A DNA stretch of 50,601 bases from Desulfuromonadaceae bacterium (GCA_028683435.1 JAQUIG010000016.1:1-50601); one strand, 5' to 3'; positions 37,124-45,162 are shown, counted from the first letter of the stretch. The notes: generated from the letters alone by a model not told the origin. Numbers and translations: made by a program.

Positions 37124-37717
37124 TTATTTGAATGCCGCTATCTGTGCCTGATACAGTGTGACCGGCACAAAGCGTACGGCGAACTCTGAACTGCATCTGG
37201 AGCACGTCACAAAAAACGGCTTACCGTTTTTCCCCTTTTCAAATGGCAGATCCTGTTTGTGATGGCAGTAGGGACACGTGGCTTCAACAACGGCCTGAAT
37301 AATTCTGATCGGCTTTGTTTCAGCTGAAGATTTTGCTGCGGCAGACCTTTTCGGCGCAGCCAGCGCCGGCTTTGGCGCATACGGCTGATCTTCGGACATC
37401 TCTGCTGCTGAAATGGTGTTTTTTTGCATGGCAGTTCGCTCCCTTTTAGTCGAAGTAGTCACCGGAAGAAATTCGTCTTCAGCATATTCAACTGCGGCCA
37501 CCGGCGGCGGCAGTATCCCTTTCATCGCCTTTTTCCAGAGCAGCGGCATTGATGTCTTTGAGTAGCGCAGCGGTCTGACCCCTTTCATCACCGCCGCCCC
37601 GCCAACAACCAGATAATATTTGTCGCGATACAGCACCAGGGTCTGCTTGTCGATCTCGGCTACCTTGAACCCCGAACATATTTTGTTGTCGAGCCAGAAT
37701 GTTAGTGTCTCTTCCAT
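37124..37717 (-). CDS. Zinc-ribbon protein of unknown function
   Basis: 197 residues: an N-terminal ~70-residue folded region (TFWLDNKICSGFKVAEID), a low-complexity Ala/Lys/Pro linker (~90-130) and a C-terminal zinc ribbon with CPYCHHK near residue 148 and CSRCSSEF near residue 173. The ATG at 37717 follows AGGAG; TTG 37720 is just upstream. The ribbon suggests nucleic-acid or protein binding. It is 35 bp upstream of the DUF1456 gene and probably co-transcribed. Confidence 0.7.
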   Translation of the reverse strand: MEETLTFWLDNKICSGFKVAEIDKQTLVLYRDKYYLVVGGAAVMKGVRPLRYSKTSMPLLWKKAMKGILPPPVAAVEYAEDEFLPVTTSTKRERTAMQKNTISAAEMSEDQPYAPKPALAAPKRSAAAKSSAETKPIRIIQAVVEATCPYCHHKQDLPFEKGKNGKPFFVTCSRCSSEFAVRFVPVTLYQAQIAAFK

Positions 37718-37794
37718 CAACTATTCTCCTTTAATCTTTGCAACTTGACGGTTACAGTTACCAGATACAACCGGCCAATTCAATATATTAGAAG

Positions 37795-38781
37795 CTATCC
37801 GATAATATACCGACTGATCATACTCAAAATTATCGGTATCGTAACAATCCCCCCCAGCGTTCCAACGGCCACCATGGCGGCGGCTTTCTCGGGACAGTTG
37901 TCGAACTTTACATTCAGCAGATAGGCCATGATCGGTCCAGGCATGGCGGCATTCAGGATGATGACAGCTTCGGTTGTCCGGTATCCGAGTGCAACGAGAG
38001 GATCCATACCGGCGGTTGCCGGTGACCAGCCGATTACCCGATACCCGTAGATCAGCAAGAAGGCCATGAGTGGTCCTCCGAACAAGCGTAATGTTGCTCC
38101 GGTCATACCCTCCTTCAACGTAGACAGTTTTGTGTCGCTCATTGAATACCCGAGGTTGATTATCAGCAACGGAATTGCACCGAATGCCAGCACATCGATG
38201 CCCTTGTTGATGATGTTATAGCCGTCGCTGAAAAATCCCGGGGGAGCCGGATTGCCTGTTGCCGCAACGACGCCAAGAATGGCTGCCCAGAGCGCAGGGA
38301 TCTTGGAAAACTGCATCAGATCGGTCTTGCCGCTCACGAGATAGACGCCGTAGGAGTAAAGAACCATTATGTTCATCAGGTGAAACAGGATGGCTTTGGC
38401 CAATCCTTCATTGCCGAACATCAGGAGTGCTATAGGAAGGGAAATATTGCCGGTATTCATAAATATAACCGGCAGCACATAGCCGTTTTCCACAGTGCCG
38501 GACCGCTTTTTAAAGAAGAAGGCTACTGGCGTCATTATGGCAATCAGCATAAAAGCTGCGCCGCCGATGAGGGCGAATTCCTGAAAATCGAAACTTCTTT
38601 TGTGGAGAGATGAAAAGACCAGGCACGGGGTGAAGAAATAATACACCATGTTGGAGATCGTTTTCTGGTTCATCTCCCGGTTACTGTCGATTTTGCCGAG
38701 CATGAAACCAAGAAGTGCGATCGTAAAGGAAGGAAGTGTGGCCCGTATGATAACAAGCGCTTCGTCTGACATGATGTTCAT
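37795..38781 (-). CDS. AEC family (auxin efflux carrier-like) transporter, copy 1
   Basis: 328 residues with about ten membrane helices. AEC features are the N-terminal GFMLGKIDSNREMNQKTIS, FFTPCLVFSSLHKR and the C-terminal TTEAVIILNAAMPGPIMAYLL. Carriers of this family move malate, malonate and other organic anions. It is paralogous to the next upstream gene (13 bp gap): shared SSLHK/SALHK and RTTEAV segments. Last gene of a four-gene unit. Confidence 0.9.
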   Translation of the reverse strand: MNIMSDEALVIIRATLPSFTIALLGFMLGKIDSNREMNQKTISNMVYYFFTPCLVFSSLHKRSFDFQEFALIGGAAFMLIAIMTPVAFFFKKRSGTVENGYVLPVIFMNTGNISLPIALLMFGNEGLAKAILFHLMNIMVLYSYGVYLVSGKTDLMQFSKIPALWAAILGVVAATGNPAPPGFFSDGYNIINKGIDVLAFGAIPLLIINLGYSMSDTKLSTLKEGMTGATLRLFGGPLMAFLLIYGYRVIGWSPATAGMDPLVALGYRTTEAVIILNAAMPGPIMAYLLNVKFDNCPEKAAAMVAVGTLGGIVTIPIILSMISRYIIG

Positions 38782-38794
38782 TCTGTACCAGCCT

Positions 38795-39796
38795 TCAATT
38801 TGTAAAAATAAACATCAGTATCAGCAACAGAATCACCGGAATCGAGATGATTCCGGCGGCGGCGCTGACCAGAAGTGTTCCCGTCTCTGCTTTGTTACCC
38901 TTTACCTCATCCCCCACCAGGCGCATGGCAAGATTTGAGGTCGGCATGGCAGCCCCCAGAACCAGTACCGCTTCGGTAGTCCGCTGATCCAGATACCCCA
39001 GTATGTCATAGCCCCGTTCCATACTTGTCAGGCCGGTTTTCCGGTAGAGGAACACCACCAGAAGCGCCACCAGTGGCCCGGCGACTATCCGTAACAGGCC
39101 ACCTGCTAAACCGTTCTTTGCGTCAGACAGTTTGAGCCGCCCGAGAGGGTAGCCGAAGCTGATAAGCAGGAGTGGAAGCGCCCCCATAGCGGTAAGATCG
39201 ATCCCCTTTTCTCCGAGCCACGCAAACTCCTCGGCCATTTCAGATAGGGAAAAGGGAAAAAGCTGCGCCGCTACTCCGAGAACGACAAGATAGATAAAGG
39301 GGGTCTTGAAAAAACCTTTCAGCTCGGTCTTGCCGTTCACCATCCAGACCCCGACGGTGTGATAGGCAAAAATGATAAAAAGATGAAAATAAACCGCTTT
39401 GGCGAGTCCCTCGTTGCCAAAGAGTAAAAAAGCGAGCGGTGGCAGCAGTGTGCCGCTGCTCATGTAAACCGTCGCCAGAATGTTTCTCGAAGCTCCCTTG
39501 ATGTTTTCACGTAAAAGTGCAGCAGCACAGAGAGTCATGACAGTGATGATGATGAACACGGCAAGGGCGATACGGATGATTTCCGCAGGATCAAAGGTAT
39601 GTTTGTGAAGCGCCGAAAAGGCCAGGCAGGGTAAGAAGATGTAATGGATCAGCTTCTTTAGCGTTTGGTGGTGCCGGGAAGAATCCCAGCGTCCAATGAA
39701 GATTCCGATGACGACAATCATGACGGCGGGAATAAAGCTCCGCAGCATCATGAATATTTCAAGCGGGGTAACCAGCGATATAACGTTTTCCGGCAT
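38795..39796 (-). CDS. AEC family transporter, copy 2
   Basis: 333 residues, about ten membrane helices, paralogous in tandem to copy 1. Shared blocks include IGRWDSSRHHQTLKKLIHYIF, PCLAFSALHKH, FGNEGLAKAVYFHL and QRTTEAVLVLGAAMPTSNLA. It starts 13 bp after the binding-protein gene. The two copies may form a heteromer or have separate substrates; sequence does not decide. Confidence 0.9.
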   Translation of the reverse strand: MPENVISLVTPLEIFMMLRSFIPAVMIVVIGIFIGRWDSSRHHQTLKKLIHYIFLPCLAFSALHKHTFDPAEIIRIALAVFIIITVMTLCAAALLRENIKGASRNILATVYMSSGTLLPPLAFLLFGNEGLAKAVYFHLFIIFAYHTVGVWMVNGKTELKGFFKTPFIYLVVLGVAAQLFPFSLSEMAEEFAWLGEKGIDLTAMGALPLLLISFGYPLGRLKLSDAKNGLAGGLLRIVAGPLVALLVVFLYRKTGLTSMERGYDILGYLDQRTTEAVLVLGAAMPTSNLAMRLVGDEVKGNKAETGTLLVSAAAGIISIPVILLLILMFIFTN

Positions 39797-39809
39797 CAGG
39801 CAACATCCT

Positions 39810-40778
39810 TCAATATATGACGGTGGAGAGAGAAAGTAGCTGAATAGGCAAATTTATGCCAAGTTTGTCGGCAGTTTTAAGGTTTACGCTGATGTTCAGG
39901 CTCTGCACCCGCTTGATCGGAATGTCTGTCGGCCGCTTTCCCAGCAAAACTTCAAGCGCGCTCGTACCTGCCAGTTCTCCGAGTTTGTGGTAATCAGGGC
40001 CGAGCGATATCAATGCGCCATTCTCTTTGACCATTTCAGGAATGATGACCACGGAAGGTATCCGGTGCTGGTTGAGAACCGTCATGATCCGGTTTGCGTT
40101 GGCTTTTATGAAAGAGTCGGAGGGGAACATGACGGCATCGACCCGTGCGCTGACGATCTGTTTTAGCGCCGCCGGTATCGCTTCCATGTCACGTACCGGA
40201 ACGTCGATCATCTTGAATCCGAATTTTTTACGTACGCTTTCAACTTCAGCCTTTTGAAACTTCGGTGCGGGGTCTTTTTCGTAATAAATGAAAGCAAGCT
40301 TGCGGATGTTCATAACCAGAGAGAGAGTCCTGAAAGCACTTTCCATCGCAACGATGTTCGATGCCCCCGTTGCATTGTTACCTGAACTTTCCCAGCTTTT
40401 AACGAGGTTTGCCTCAATGGGGCGCTGCACAACATTGAATATTACCGGCTTGTTTTTGATCTTTTCCACCGCCATCTGGGCCGCCATCGTCCCGAACACA
40501 TAGAAAAGATCGAATTGAGAGTGGTCAAGGCCGGCAATGATCTTTTTCAGCCCGTCCTTACTTTGATTGGCGTCAAAGACCGTTATTTTTACATCGAAAT
40601 CTTTTGAAGCGGCAAGGGTGTCGCGGAAACCTTTTTCAGCAGGAGTTTCCCCCCGGAAAAGAATCATGGCAACGCGCTTGACCTGACGTTCGGCACCACA
40701 TACAGGTGAGGATGAGAATGGAAACGCCAGCAGCAGAATCAGCAGTAGCAATGGCATAACCATGCCTGTTTTAATCAT
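39810..40778 (-). CDS. ABC-type substrate-binding protein (COG2984-like), orphan
   Basis: 322 residues. An N-terminal signal peptide (MPLLLLILLLAFPFSSSPVCG, cleavage near residue 30) is followed by two Rossmann-like lobes: VAMILFRGETPAEKGFRDTL, DLFYVFGTMAAQMA, KPVIFNVVQRP and AVMFPSDSFIKANANRI. This is the TrpX/COG2984 type of periplasmic binding protein. No ABC permease or ATPase is adjacent. Its start overlaps the SpoIIE-phosphatase gene by 8 bp and two AEC carriers follow, so it probably serves sensing or delivery in that unit. Confidence 0.86.
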   Translation of the reverse strand: MIKTGMVMPLLLLILLLAFPFSSSPVCGAERQVKRVAMILFRGETPAEKGFRDTLAASKDFDVKITVFDANQSKDGLKKIIAGLDHSQFDLFYVFGTMAAQMAVEKIKNKPVIFNVVQRPIEANLVKSWESSGNNATGASNIVAMESAFRTLSLVMNIRKLAFIYYEKDPAPKFQKAEVESVRKKFGFKMIDVPVRDMEAIPAALKQIVSARVDAVMFPSDSFIKANANRIMTVLNQHRIPSVVIIPEMVKENGALISLGPDYHKLGELAGTSALEVLLGKRPTDIPIKRVQSLNISVNLKTADKLGINLPIQLLSLSTVIY

Positions 40779-42921
40779 GTGTCACCGCTCCCCGATACTT
40801 CAGCGCAACCATGGTGACGTCGTCCGATTGCGGAGCCCCATCGGCATGCCGACTGACCTCAATACGGATCCCGTGAATCATGTCAGTAAGCTCTTCTTTC
40901 GGTCCGCGCTGCAGGGCGTCCAGGAGTTGCGGTTCTCCATACAGCTCATCGGCCAGATTGGTTGCCTCGGTCACGCCATCGGTATAAAGGAACAGCGTGT
41001 CGCCAGGGCTCATGGTGATCCGCTCGGTTTCATAAACCACATCCTCCATCGGCCCGAGTACAAAGCCCGGTTTCAGGGTAAGGTAGCGTACCCCTGCTGA
41101 GTCGATTACCAGTGGCGGGTTATGTCCGGCATTGGCAAAACGCACCTCTCCGCTTTTGATATCGAGAATGGCACAGAAAACTGTGGCAAACATGCAGCTG
41201 TCATTGTCTGCGGCAAGAATATTGTTTACATATCCAAGTATCTGGTCGGGTTCGCCAAGCCGTTGTCCCTCTGACTTCAACAAGGTTTTTGCCACCATCA
41301 TATAGAGGGCGGCAGGCACACCCTTGCCGGCGACATCGGCAATCAGAAAACAGAGATTGTTGGTGTCGATAAAAAAGAAATCATAAAAGTCACCGCCGAC
41401 CTCTTTCGCCGGGTCCATCGAGGCAAAGATATCGAACTCGGGGCGATCCGGGAACGCGGGAAACAGGCGGGGAAGGAGGCTCGCCTGGATATCGCTGGCA
41501 ACATTGAGCTCGCTCTGGATCCGCTCCTTGGCTGCCGTGGTCTCGGTCAGGTTGCTGATATAATCCTTCAAGTCGGCAGTCATCTTGTTGAACGTATGTG
41601 CCAACTCTTCAATCTCGTCTCCCGAATGGATCTCTATCCGGTGATCAAGGTTGCCGTTGCCGATGCAGCGCGCTCCTTCATCCAGCACCATGATCGGGTC
41701 CGTGACCAGTTTTGCCGTGCGTCTGGCCACCATGTAGACGAGGGCAATGATGATGAAGAACACAGCCGTGAGAATAAAGAGTGAAAAACGGATCTTGCGT
41801 ATGACCTGGGATTTGACCGTGTCCGCCTGTTTCAAAATGGCATTCTCGGTCGGTATGATGGGCGCAAAGACCGCCTCGACCGGCATGATGAACAGCACCG
41901 ACCAGCCGGTACTCTCCACCGGCGCATGGGCGATGAAGCAATCCTTCCCCTTGTAGGCGGCCTTGTGGATCCCAGATTTGCCGATTTTCAGCTCTTCCTC
42001 AAACTTTTTCTGACTGCCGGAGGCCGCATCAAGGTTGAAACGCTCGACCTTCTGGGGGTCGGCCCAGTTCTCGGCGTTGGTTGACATCCCTTCGCGTGCG
42101 ATAATATTGAGGCTGTGATCAACCAGAACGGCGCTGCCCAGGTTGTTGAGCCTGGTGCTGATGATGCGTTCGTTGATCGTCTGGAGCGGTACATTGACCG
42201 CCACCACCGCTACCAGCTTCTTCTGGCGGTAAATCGGACGGGAGTAATTGATGCGCAGATTTTTGGCGATAACTCCGATATATGGTGCGCTCCAGCCCGG
42301 CACTCCTGAGTCTGTCGCCCGTTTGAACCAGTCCCGTTTGCGTACATCATAATCAGGTGCTACCGTTCCCCACGGAAAGCGCCGGAACAGGCCGTCCGGC
42401 GTGGCGAGGTTAAAGTCGTTGATGTTTGAGTTGTTGGCGATAAACGGTTTGAAAAAGGAATCCATGGCTGACGACAGCTCCAGATCATTTTTGATCCGTT
42501 TGAAATCAACCACGGCGGGATACTGGTATACCGAGCTGAGTGAAGGATCGCGCGGTTTTTCAGCAGGCGCATAGGAACGGTTCTTCGGATAGGATGACGG
42601 GTTCTGCCATAGTTTCTCGGCAATGTCGGCCAGGACATTGACCGTCCCTTCAACCTCCTTGAATTCGGCATTGCAAAGATTGGCGCGGTCAGTCGTGATG
42701 CGCAGCAGGCCGTCCTGAGTCAGGGTTTCCAGAGCCGACTTGCTGATCTTCAGCGCATCCTGTCCAAGCCCAGTACTGGATTTGACGGAATAATCCCCCA
42801 GTCGCCTCATGCCATCCAGAGAAATAATCGCAAAAAGTATCAGCGACAGCGATGCCACGCCGAGCAGCGCCTTGAGAATGCGCGCCCGGATGCTTCCCCG
42901 GGTGAAGATGTTTTTCAGCAT
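40771..42921 (-). CDS. Membrane sensor with Cache, HAMP and SpoIIE/PP2C phosphatase domains
   Basis: 716 residues: first membrane helix ~18-35; a long periplasmic dCache-like region ~60-370 (with DYDVRKRDWFKRA and GWSAPYIG typical of Cache); second helix ~380-400; HAMP ~400-455 (GNGNLDHRIEIHSGDEIEEL); then a PP2C-type phosphatase ~470-710 with MDPAKEVGGDFYDFF, IADVAGKGVPAALYM and LYTDGVTEA. Such proteins dephosphorylate anti-sigma-factor antagonists on ligand binding. No such antagonist gene is nearby. It heads a four-gene minus-strand unit with a binding protein and two AEC carriers. Confidence 0.93.
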   Translation of the reverse strand: MLKNIFTRGSIRARILKALLGVASLSLILFAIISLDGMRRLGDYSVKSSTGLGQDALKISKSALETLTQDGLLRITTDRANLCNAEFKEVEGTVNVLADIAEKLWQNPSSYPKNRSYAPAEKPRDPSLSSVYQYPAVVDFKRIKNDLELSSAMDSFFKPFIANNSNINDFNLATPDGLFRRFPWGTVAPDYDVRKRDWFKRATDSGVPGWSAPYIGVIAKNLRINYSRPIYRQKKLVAVVAVNVPLQTINERIISTRLNNLGSAVLVDHSLNIIAREGMSTNAENWADPQKVERFNLDAASGSQKKFEEELKIGKSGIHKAAYKGKDCFIAHAPVESTGWSVLFIMPVEAVFAPIIPTENAILKQADTVKSQVIRKIRFSLFILTAVFFIIIALVYMVARRTAKLVTDPIMVLDEGARCIGNGNLDHRIEIHSGDEIEELAHTFNKMTADLKDYISNLTETTAAKERIQSELNVASDIQASLLPRLFPAFPDRPEFDIFASMDPAKEVGGDFYDFFFIDTNNLCFLIADVAGKGVPAALYMMVAKTLLKSEGQRLGEPDQILGYVNNILAADNDSCMFATVFCAILDIKSGEVRFANAGHNPPLVIDSAGVRYLTLKPGFVLGPMEDVVYETERITMSPGDTLFLYTDGVTEATNLADELYGEPQLLDALQRGPKEELTDMIHGIRIEVSRHADGAPQSDDVTMVALKYRGAVTHD

Positions 42922-42966
42922 AGGCTTTGTTTCCTTAGATAGTCATAATACGGCTGGGTTGATATG

Positions 42967-42993
42967 AATAAACAGACGTAATGCCTGTTTATT
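42967..42993 (-). terminator. Hairpin at the 3' end of the Cys-rich gene 1
   Basis: AATAAACAG (42967-42975) pairs with CTGTTTATT (42985-42993). It spans the stop codon of the secreted-protein gene and lies 46 bp before the SpoIIE gene start. It is A/T-rich and lacks a strong GC core, so termination strength is uncertain. Confidence 0.4.
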
Positions 42994-43423
42994 CTCTCCC
43001 TTCTATTAACGCACCCTTCCAGATAAGGGTTCCCTTATCGTTATAGACTTCGCATGAATAAATTTCACCAGGCAACCCTTTTTGTCCATATATATTAACC
43101 CAACCGTGTGCGGTAACCTTTTTCCCACAATGTCCGTAATGCATTTTCGGTGTAAATTCAATTTTTGGACCGGGAACCGACACCGTTATCAATGTATCAC
43201 CACGACAGCCTTTTTTATCGCCGGGACAGCACGTTTTACCGCCGGGTGAAAGCGCGCCGGAAGACAGGCAGCTGCCGCAATACTCACCGTGGACTTCACT
43301 GATGTATCCCTGGGTCCTATTATAGACACAATAGGCATGGGCCTGCGTGGCTCCAAATGTGAGGGTTGCCAATAAAACTACCATGGCGATGCGCATGGCT
43401 TTAACCCGATTTTTTCCGTTCAT
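42989..43423 (-). CDS. Secreted cysteine-rich protein 1 (unrecognised family)
   Basis: 144 residues. A signal peptide (basic start MNGKNRVKAMR, hydrophobic core, cut near AHA-YC) leads to a mature region with eight cysteines: AYC, EYC, SC, CC, GC, GHC and SCEV. It is clearly paralogous to the next gene upstream: shared blocks ISEVHGEYC, CCPGDK, ITVSVP, MHYGHCG, VTAHGWV and a C-terminal LIW. The Cys pattern suggests four disulfides and export to the periplasm or beyond. AGGAGG precedes the ATG at 43423. I do not recognise the family. Confidence 0.72.
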   Translation of the reverse strand: MNGKNRVKAMRIAMVVLLATLTFGATQAHAYCVYNRTQGYISEVHGEYCGSCLSSGALSPGGKTCCPGDKKGCRGDTLITVSVPGPKIEFTPKMHYGHCGKKVTAHGWVNIYGQKGLPGEIYSCEVYNDKGTLIWKGALIEGRE

Positions 43424-43434
43424 GTCCTGCCTCC

Positions 43435-43536
43435 TTATTTGGTTGAGGTTACGGTGACACCGCCCCGGTTGTCCACGGTAACGATATAGTCTTCCAGCAG
43501 GGTGGTGAGTGCTGCGAGGACGGTTTGCTTGTGCAT
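43435..43536 (-). CDS. 33-residue small ORF between the Cys-rich paralogues
   Basis: A short ORF with a strong ribosome-binding site (AAAAGGAG, six bases before the ATG at 43536). The product starts MHKQTVLAAL, continues through an amphipathic LLEDYIV stretch and ends VTVTSTK. It lies 11 bp before the Cys-rich gene 1 start and 111 bp after gene 2, in the same direction. It has no cysteine and no clear signal peptide. Its good initiation signals and tight spacing favour translation; function is unknown. Confidence 0.55.
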   Translation of the reverse strand: MHKQTVLAALTTLLEDYIVTVDNRGGVTVTSTK

Positions 43537-43647
43537 GGTATGCTCCTTTTGTTGCTAGATAACTGCCTGCTGTCAGCTGTGGCAACGTACTGGTATTTCA
43601 ATATTTGATCTCCACTTGCACGGCGTCGCTGATAGGAGTGGGTTGGC

Positions 43648-44112
43648 TCAATATTTTTTCCCATCCTTTAACTGATCATTCCAAATAAGCCGTCCGTTGT
43701 CGTCATAGACCTCGCATCGAAAAAACTGACCTGTTCCATATATCTTTACCCAACCGTGTGCGGTAACCCGTTCTCCACAATGGCCATAGTGCATCCCCGT
43801 TTGCCATGGTGTATTGGGAACCGATACGGTTATCCATGTTTTGCCTCGGCACCCTTCCTTATCGCCTGGACAACACGCTTTGCCGTTTTTAGCAATATTG
43901 CTACTCAAACAGCGGTTGCAATATTCTCCATGCACCTCGCTTATGGGTAATGACGTGTAATTGTACACACAATATGCGTGAGCCTGTGTGGCTCCTATGG
44001 CAACAATTGACAAAACAACTGAAATAATGATGGATTGTTTAACTGCTGCGGCAATACTGTGTGTATTGATTGATGCTGTCGGTTTATTGCTGGAAACTGG
44101 ATTCTTTTTCAT
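43648..44112 (-). CDS. Secreted cysteine-rich protein 2 (unrecognised family)
   Basis: 154 residues. A longer N-region (MKKNPVSSNKPTASIN) and a hydrophobic core near residues 27-44 end at AHA-YC. The mature region shares the blocks ISEVHGEYC, CCPGDK, ITVSVP, MHYGHCG and VTAHGWV with protein 1 and has the same eight-cysteine layout. AAGGAG precedes the ATG at 44112. A sigma-54-type promoter ends 41 bp upstream of the ATG, with an enhancer-like repeat further out. It likely heads an operon with the small ORF and Cys-rich gene 1. Confidence 0.74.
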   Translation of the reverse strand: MKKNPVSSNKPTASINTHSIAAAVKQSIIISVVLSIVAIGATQAHAYCVYNYTSLPISEVHGEYCNRCLSSNIAKNGKACCPGDKEGCRGKTWITVSVPNTPWQTGMHYGHCGERVTAHGWVKIYGTGQFFRCEVYDDNGRLIWNDQLKDGKKY

Positions 44113-44153
44113 GGGTACTCTCCTTTGCCGTTGTGATGTGTATGCCGTACATA

Positions 44154-44171
44154 TAGCACGGGCTGTGCCAA
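44154..44171 (-). promoter_or_regulatory. Sigma-54 (-24/-12) promoter of Cys-rich gene 2
   Basis: Minus-strand TTGGCACAGCCCGTGCTA has GG at -24 and GC at -12 with exactly 10 bases between, close to TTGGCACG-N4-TTGCW. The inferred start point, ~12 bp further, leaves a ~31-base leader before the ATG at 44112. Confidence 0.72.
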
Positions 44172-44232
44172 AAATAATAGTATGTGATATCAATGTCTTG
44201 CGTTAAGTATTCTGCCAACATTCAACCATCGT

Positions 44233-44249
44233 CGCCAACTTTGGAGGCG
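44233..44249. promoter_or_regulatory. Enhancer-like 17-bp site upstream of Cys-rich gene 2
   Basis: CGCCAACTTTGGAGGCG, an imperfect inverted repeat centred 72.5 bp upstream of the -24 GG. It shares 5'-CGCCAA and GGCG-3' ends with the site at 47274. A half-site TGCCAAC lies 20 bp nearer the promoter (44213-44219), the same spacing as upstream of the 122-residue gene. Confidence 0.6.
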
Positions 44250-44250
44250 G

Positions 44251-44376
44251 TTACTCCATCCCCAACCGCTTAAGTTTCTTGCGCGGCCCTTCGCGGCTTA
44301 TCCCCCAACTGTTCCGCTGCCTGGGTCTTGTTGCCTTCGGCTTTTTTCAGCGTCTGTTCAATCAACTGTTTTTCAC
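44251..44376 (-). pseudogene. Remnant of the C-terminal DNA-binding end of a sigma-54 activator
   Basis: The minus strand reads KQLIEQTLKKAEGNKTQAAEQLG, matching the Fis-like HTH end of the intact activator (45180-46406). It then needs a one-base correction in a run of five G to continue as ISREGPRKKLKRLGME and stop. Nothing of the AAA+ domain precedes it. This is a frameshifted 3' remnant of a second activator copy. Its stop lies one base from the enhancer-like site, as in the intact copy. Confidence 0.8.
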
Positions 44377-44500
44377 GGCGCGCTGTGCCGTATGACCGCA
44401 ACGCAGCACGTTGCAACGAGAAATTTTTTTTGCAGGAGTCTTAAGTAGTCAGTATGTTGGGATTCACGATACTCTTCCTAACCTACTGACTGACTATTTA

Positions 44501-44869
44501 CTATTTCTGGTGCAATTTTTCGAATGCATAATCGCATGTGGTCCAATTGCTGATGTTTGGACGTATGTAAATATATCCGTCTCTCTTGAAGAGTCTCCAG
44601 TAGTCTGGGTCGGAATTGCTTTGATGTTTACACAATAAGGAGTAAAGAGAACCATTTTCTGAACATTCGTAGACAATATATGGCTTTCCATTTTGGGAAA
44701 AGCTCATCGTAATCTTTTTCCAGGTTCCCCAAGTGAAAGGCCAGTGAGACGTCTCAACAACATTTATATCGCAGCTAAACTTGCCATTTGTCCAGTCGGC
44801 AGCGCGTGCTGTTGACGCCGAAAGAGAGATGAGTACAGTCAACCATGCAGCGATAATCAGATTTTTCAT
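44501..44869 (-). CDS. Small secreted protein, 122 residues, unrecognised
   Basis: A classic signal peptide (MKNLIIAAWLTVLISLSAST, cut near ARA-AD) precedes a ~100-residue mature protein with four cysteines and many aromatics (HWPFTWGTWKK, PDYWRLFKRDGYIYIRP). AGGAG lies before the ATG at 44869. It is not a paralogue of the Cys-rich pair by eye. A near-consensus sigma-54 promoter and an enhancer-like site lie upstream, with a ~200-base leader. Family and function unknown. Confidence 0.7.
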   Translation of the reverse strand: MKNLIIAAWLTVLISLSASTARAADWTNGKFSCDINVVETSHWPFTWGTWKKITMSFSQNGKPYIVYECSENGSLYSLLCKHQSNSDPDYWRLFKRDGYIYIRPNISNWTTCDYAFEKLHQK

Positions 44870-44885
44870 GACAGTCTCCTTAATT

Positions 44886-44905
44886 CCTCTAAAGGGTACT
44901 AGAGG
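44886..44905 (-). promoter_or_regulatory. Small hairpin before the ribosome-binding site of the 122-residue gene
   Basis: CCTCTA (44886-44891) and TAGAGG (44900-44905) can pair around an eight-base loop, just upstream of the AGGAG site. It could affect translation; this is tentative. Confidence 0.3.
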
Positions 44906-44916
44906 GACATTGCTTG

Positions 44917-44946
44917 TTATTTTGCTATTGCAGCAATTAACCACAT
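44917..44946 (-). CDS. Possible 9-residue leader ORF
   Basis: ATG at 44946, eight bases after GGGAGG, encodes MWLIAAIAK and a stop, within the leader of the 122-residue secreted gene. It is too short to judge by content; only the ribosome-binding site argues for it. Confidence 0.2.
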   Translation of the reverse strand: MWLIAAIAK

Positions 44947-45000
44947 AGCGACAGCCTCCCTTCAACCCCTATTCCTCATTGGCCAGTTATCTGAACCTTA

Positions 45001-45033
45001 TTATGCTTGCCGAGAGCTTTTTGCTTCCTTCAT
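45001..45033 (-). CDS. Possible 10-residue leader ORF
   Basis: ATG at 45033 with AAGGAG five bases upstream encodes MKEAKSSRQA followed by tandem stops. It is the first start codon with a good ribosome-binding site after the inferred sigma-54 start point. It may be a leader peptide or a decayed gene start. Confidence 0.25.
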   Translation of the reverse strand: MKEAKSSRQA

Positions 45034-45081
45034 ACCATCTCCTTTTTGTTGCACGCGTTTTGCGTGTCCGCTTAAGCTATA

Positions 45082-45099
45082 TATCAACAAACGTGCCAT
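45082..45099 (-). promoter_or_regulatory. Sigma-54-like promoter with changed -12 element
   Basis: Minus-strand ATGGCACGTTTGTTGATA matches TGGCACG-N4-TTG perfectly but has GA instead of GC at -12. Position and an upstream 17-bp repeat match the other two promoters in this region. It may be weak or decayed. Confidence 0.45.
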
Positions 45100-45162
45100 T
45101 TTTAAACATGCTGTTTTTGTTTAAATTGATCGGTTTGGCTGCTGCCAACTGCTGGCTGCAAC

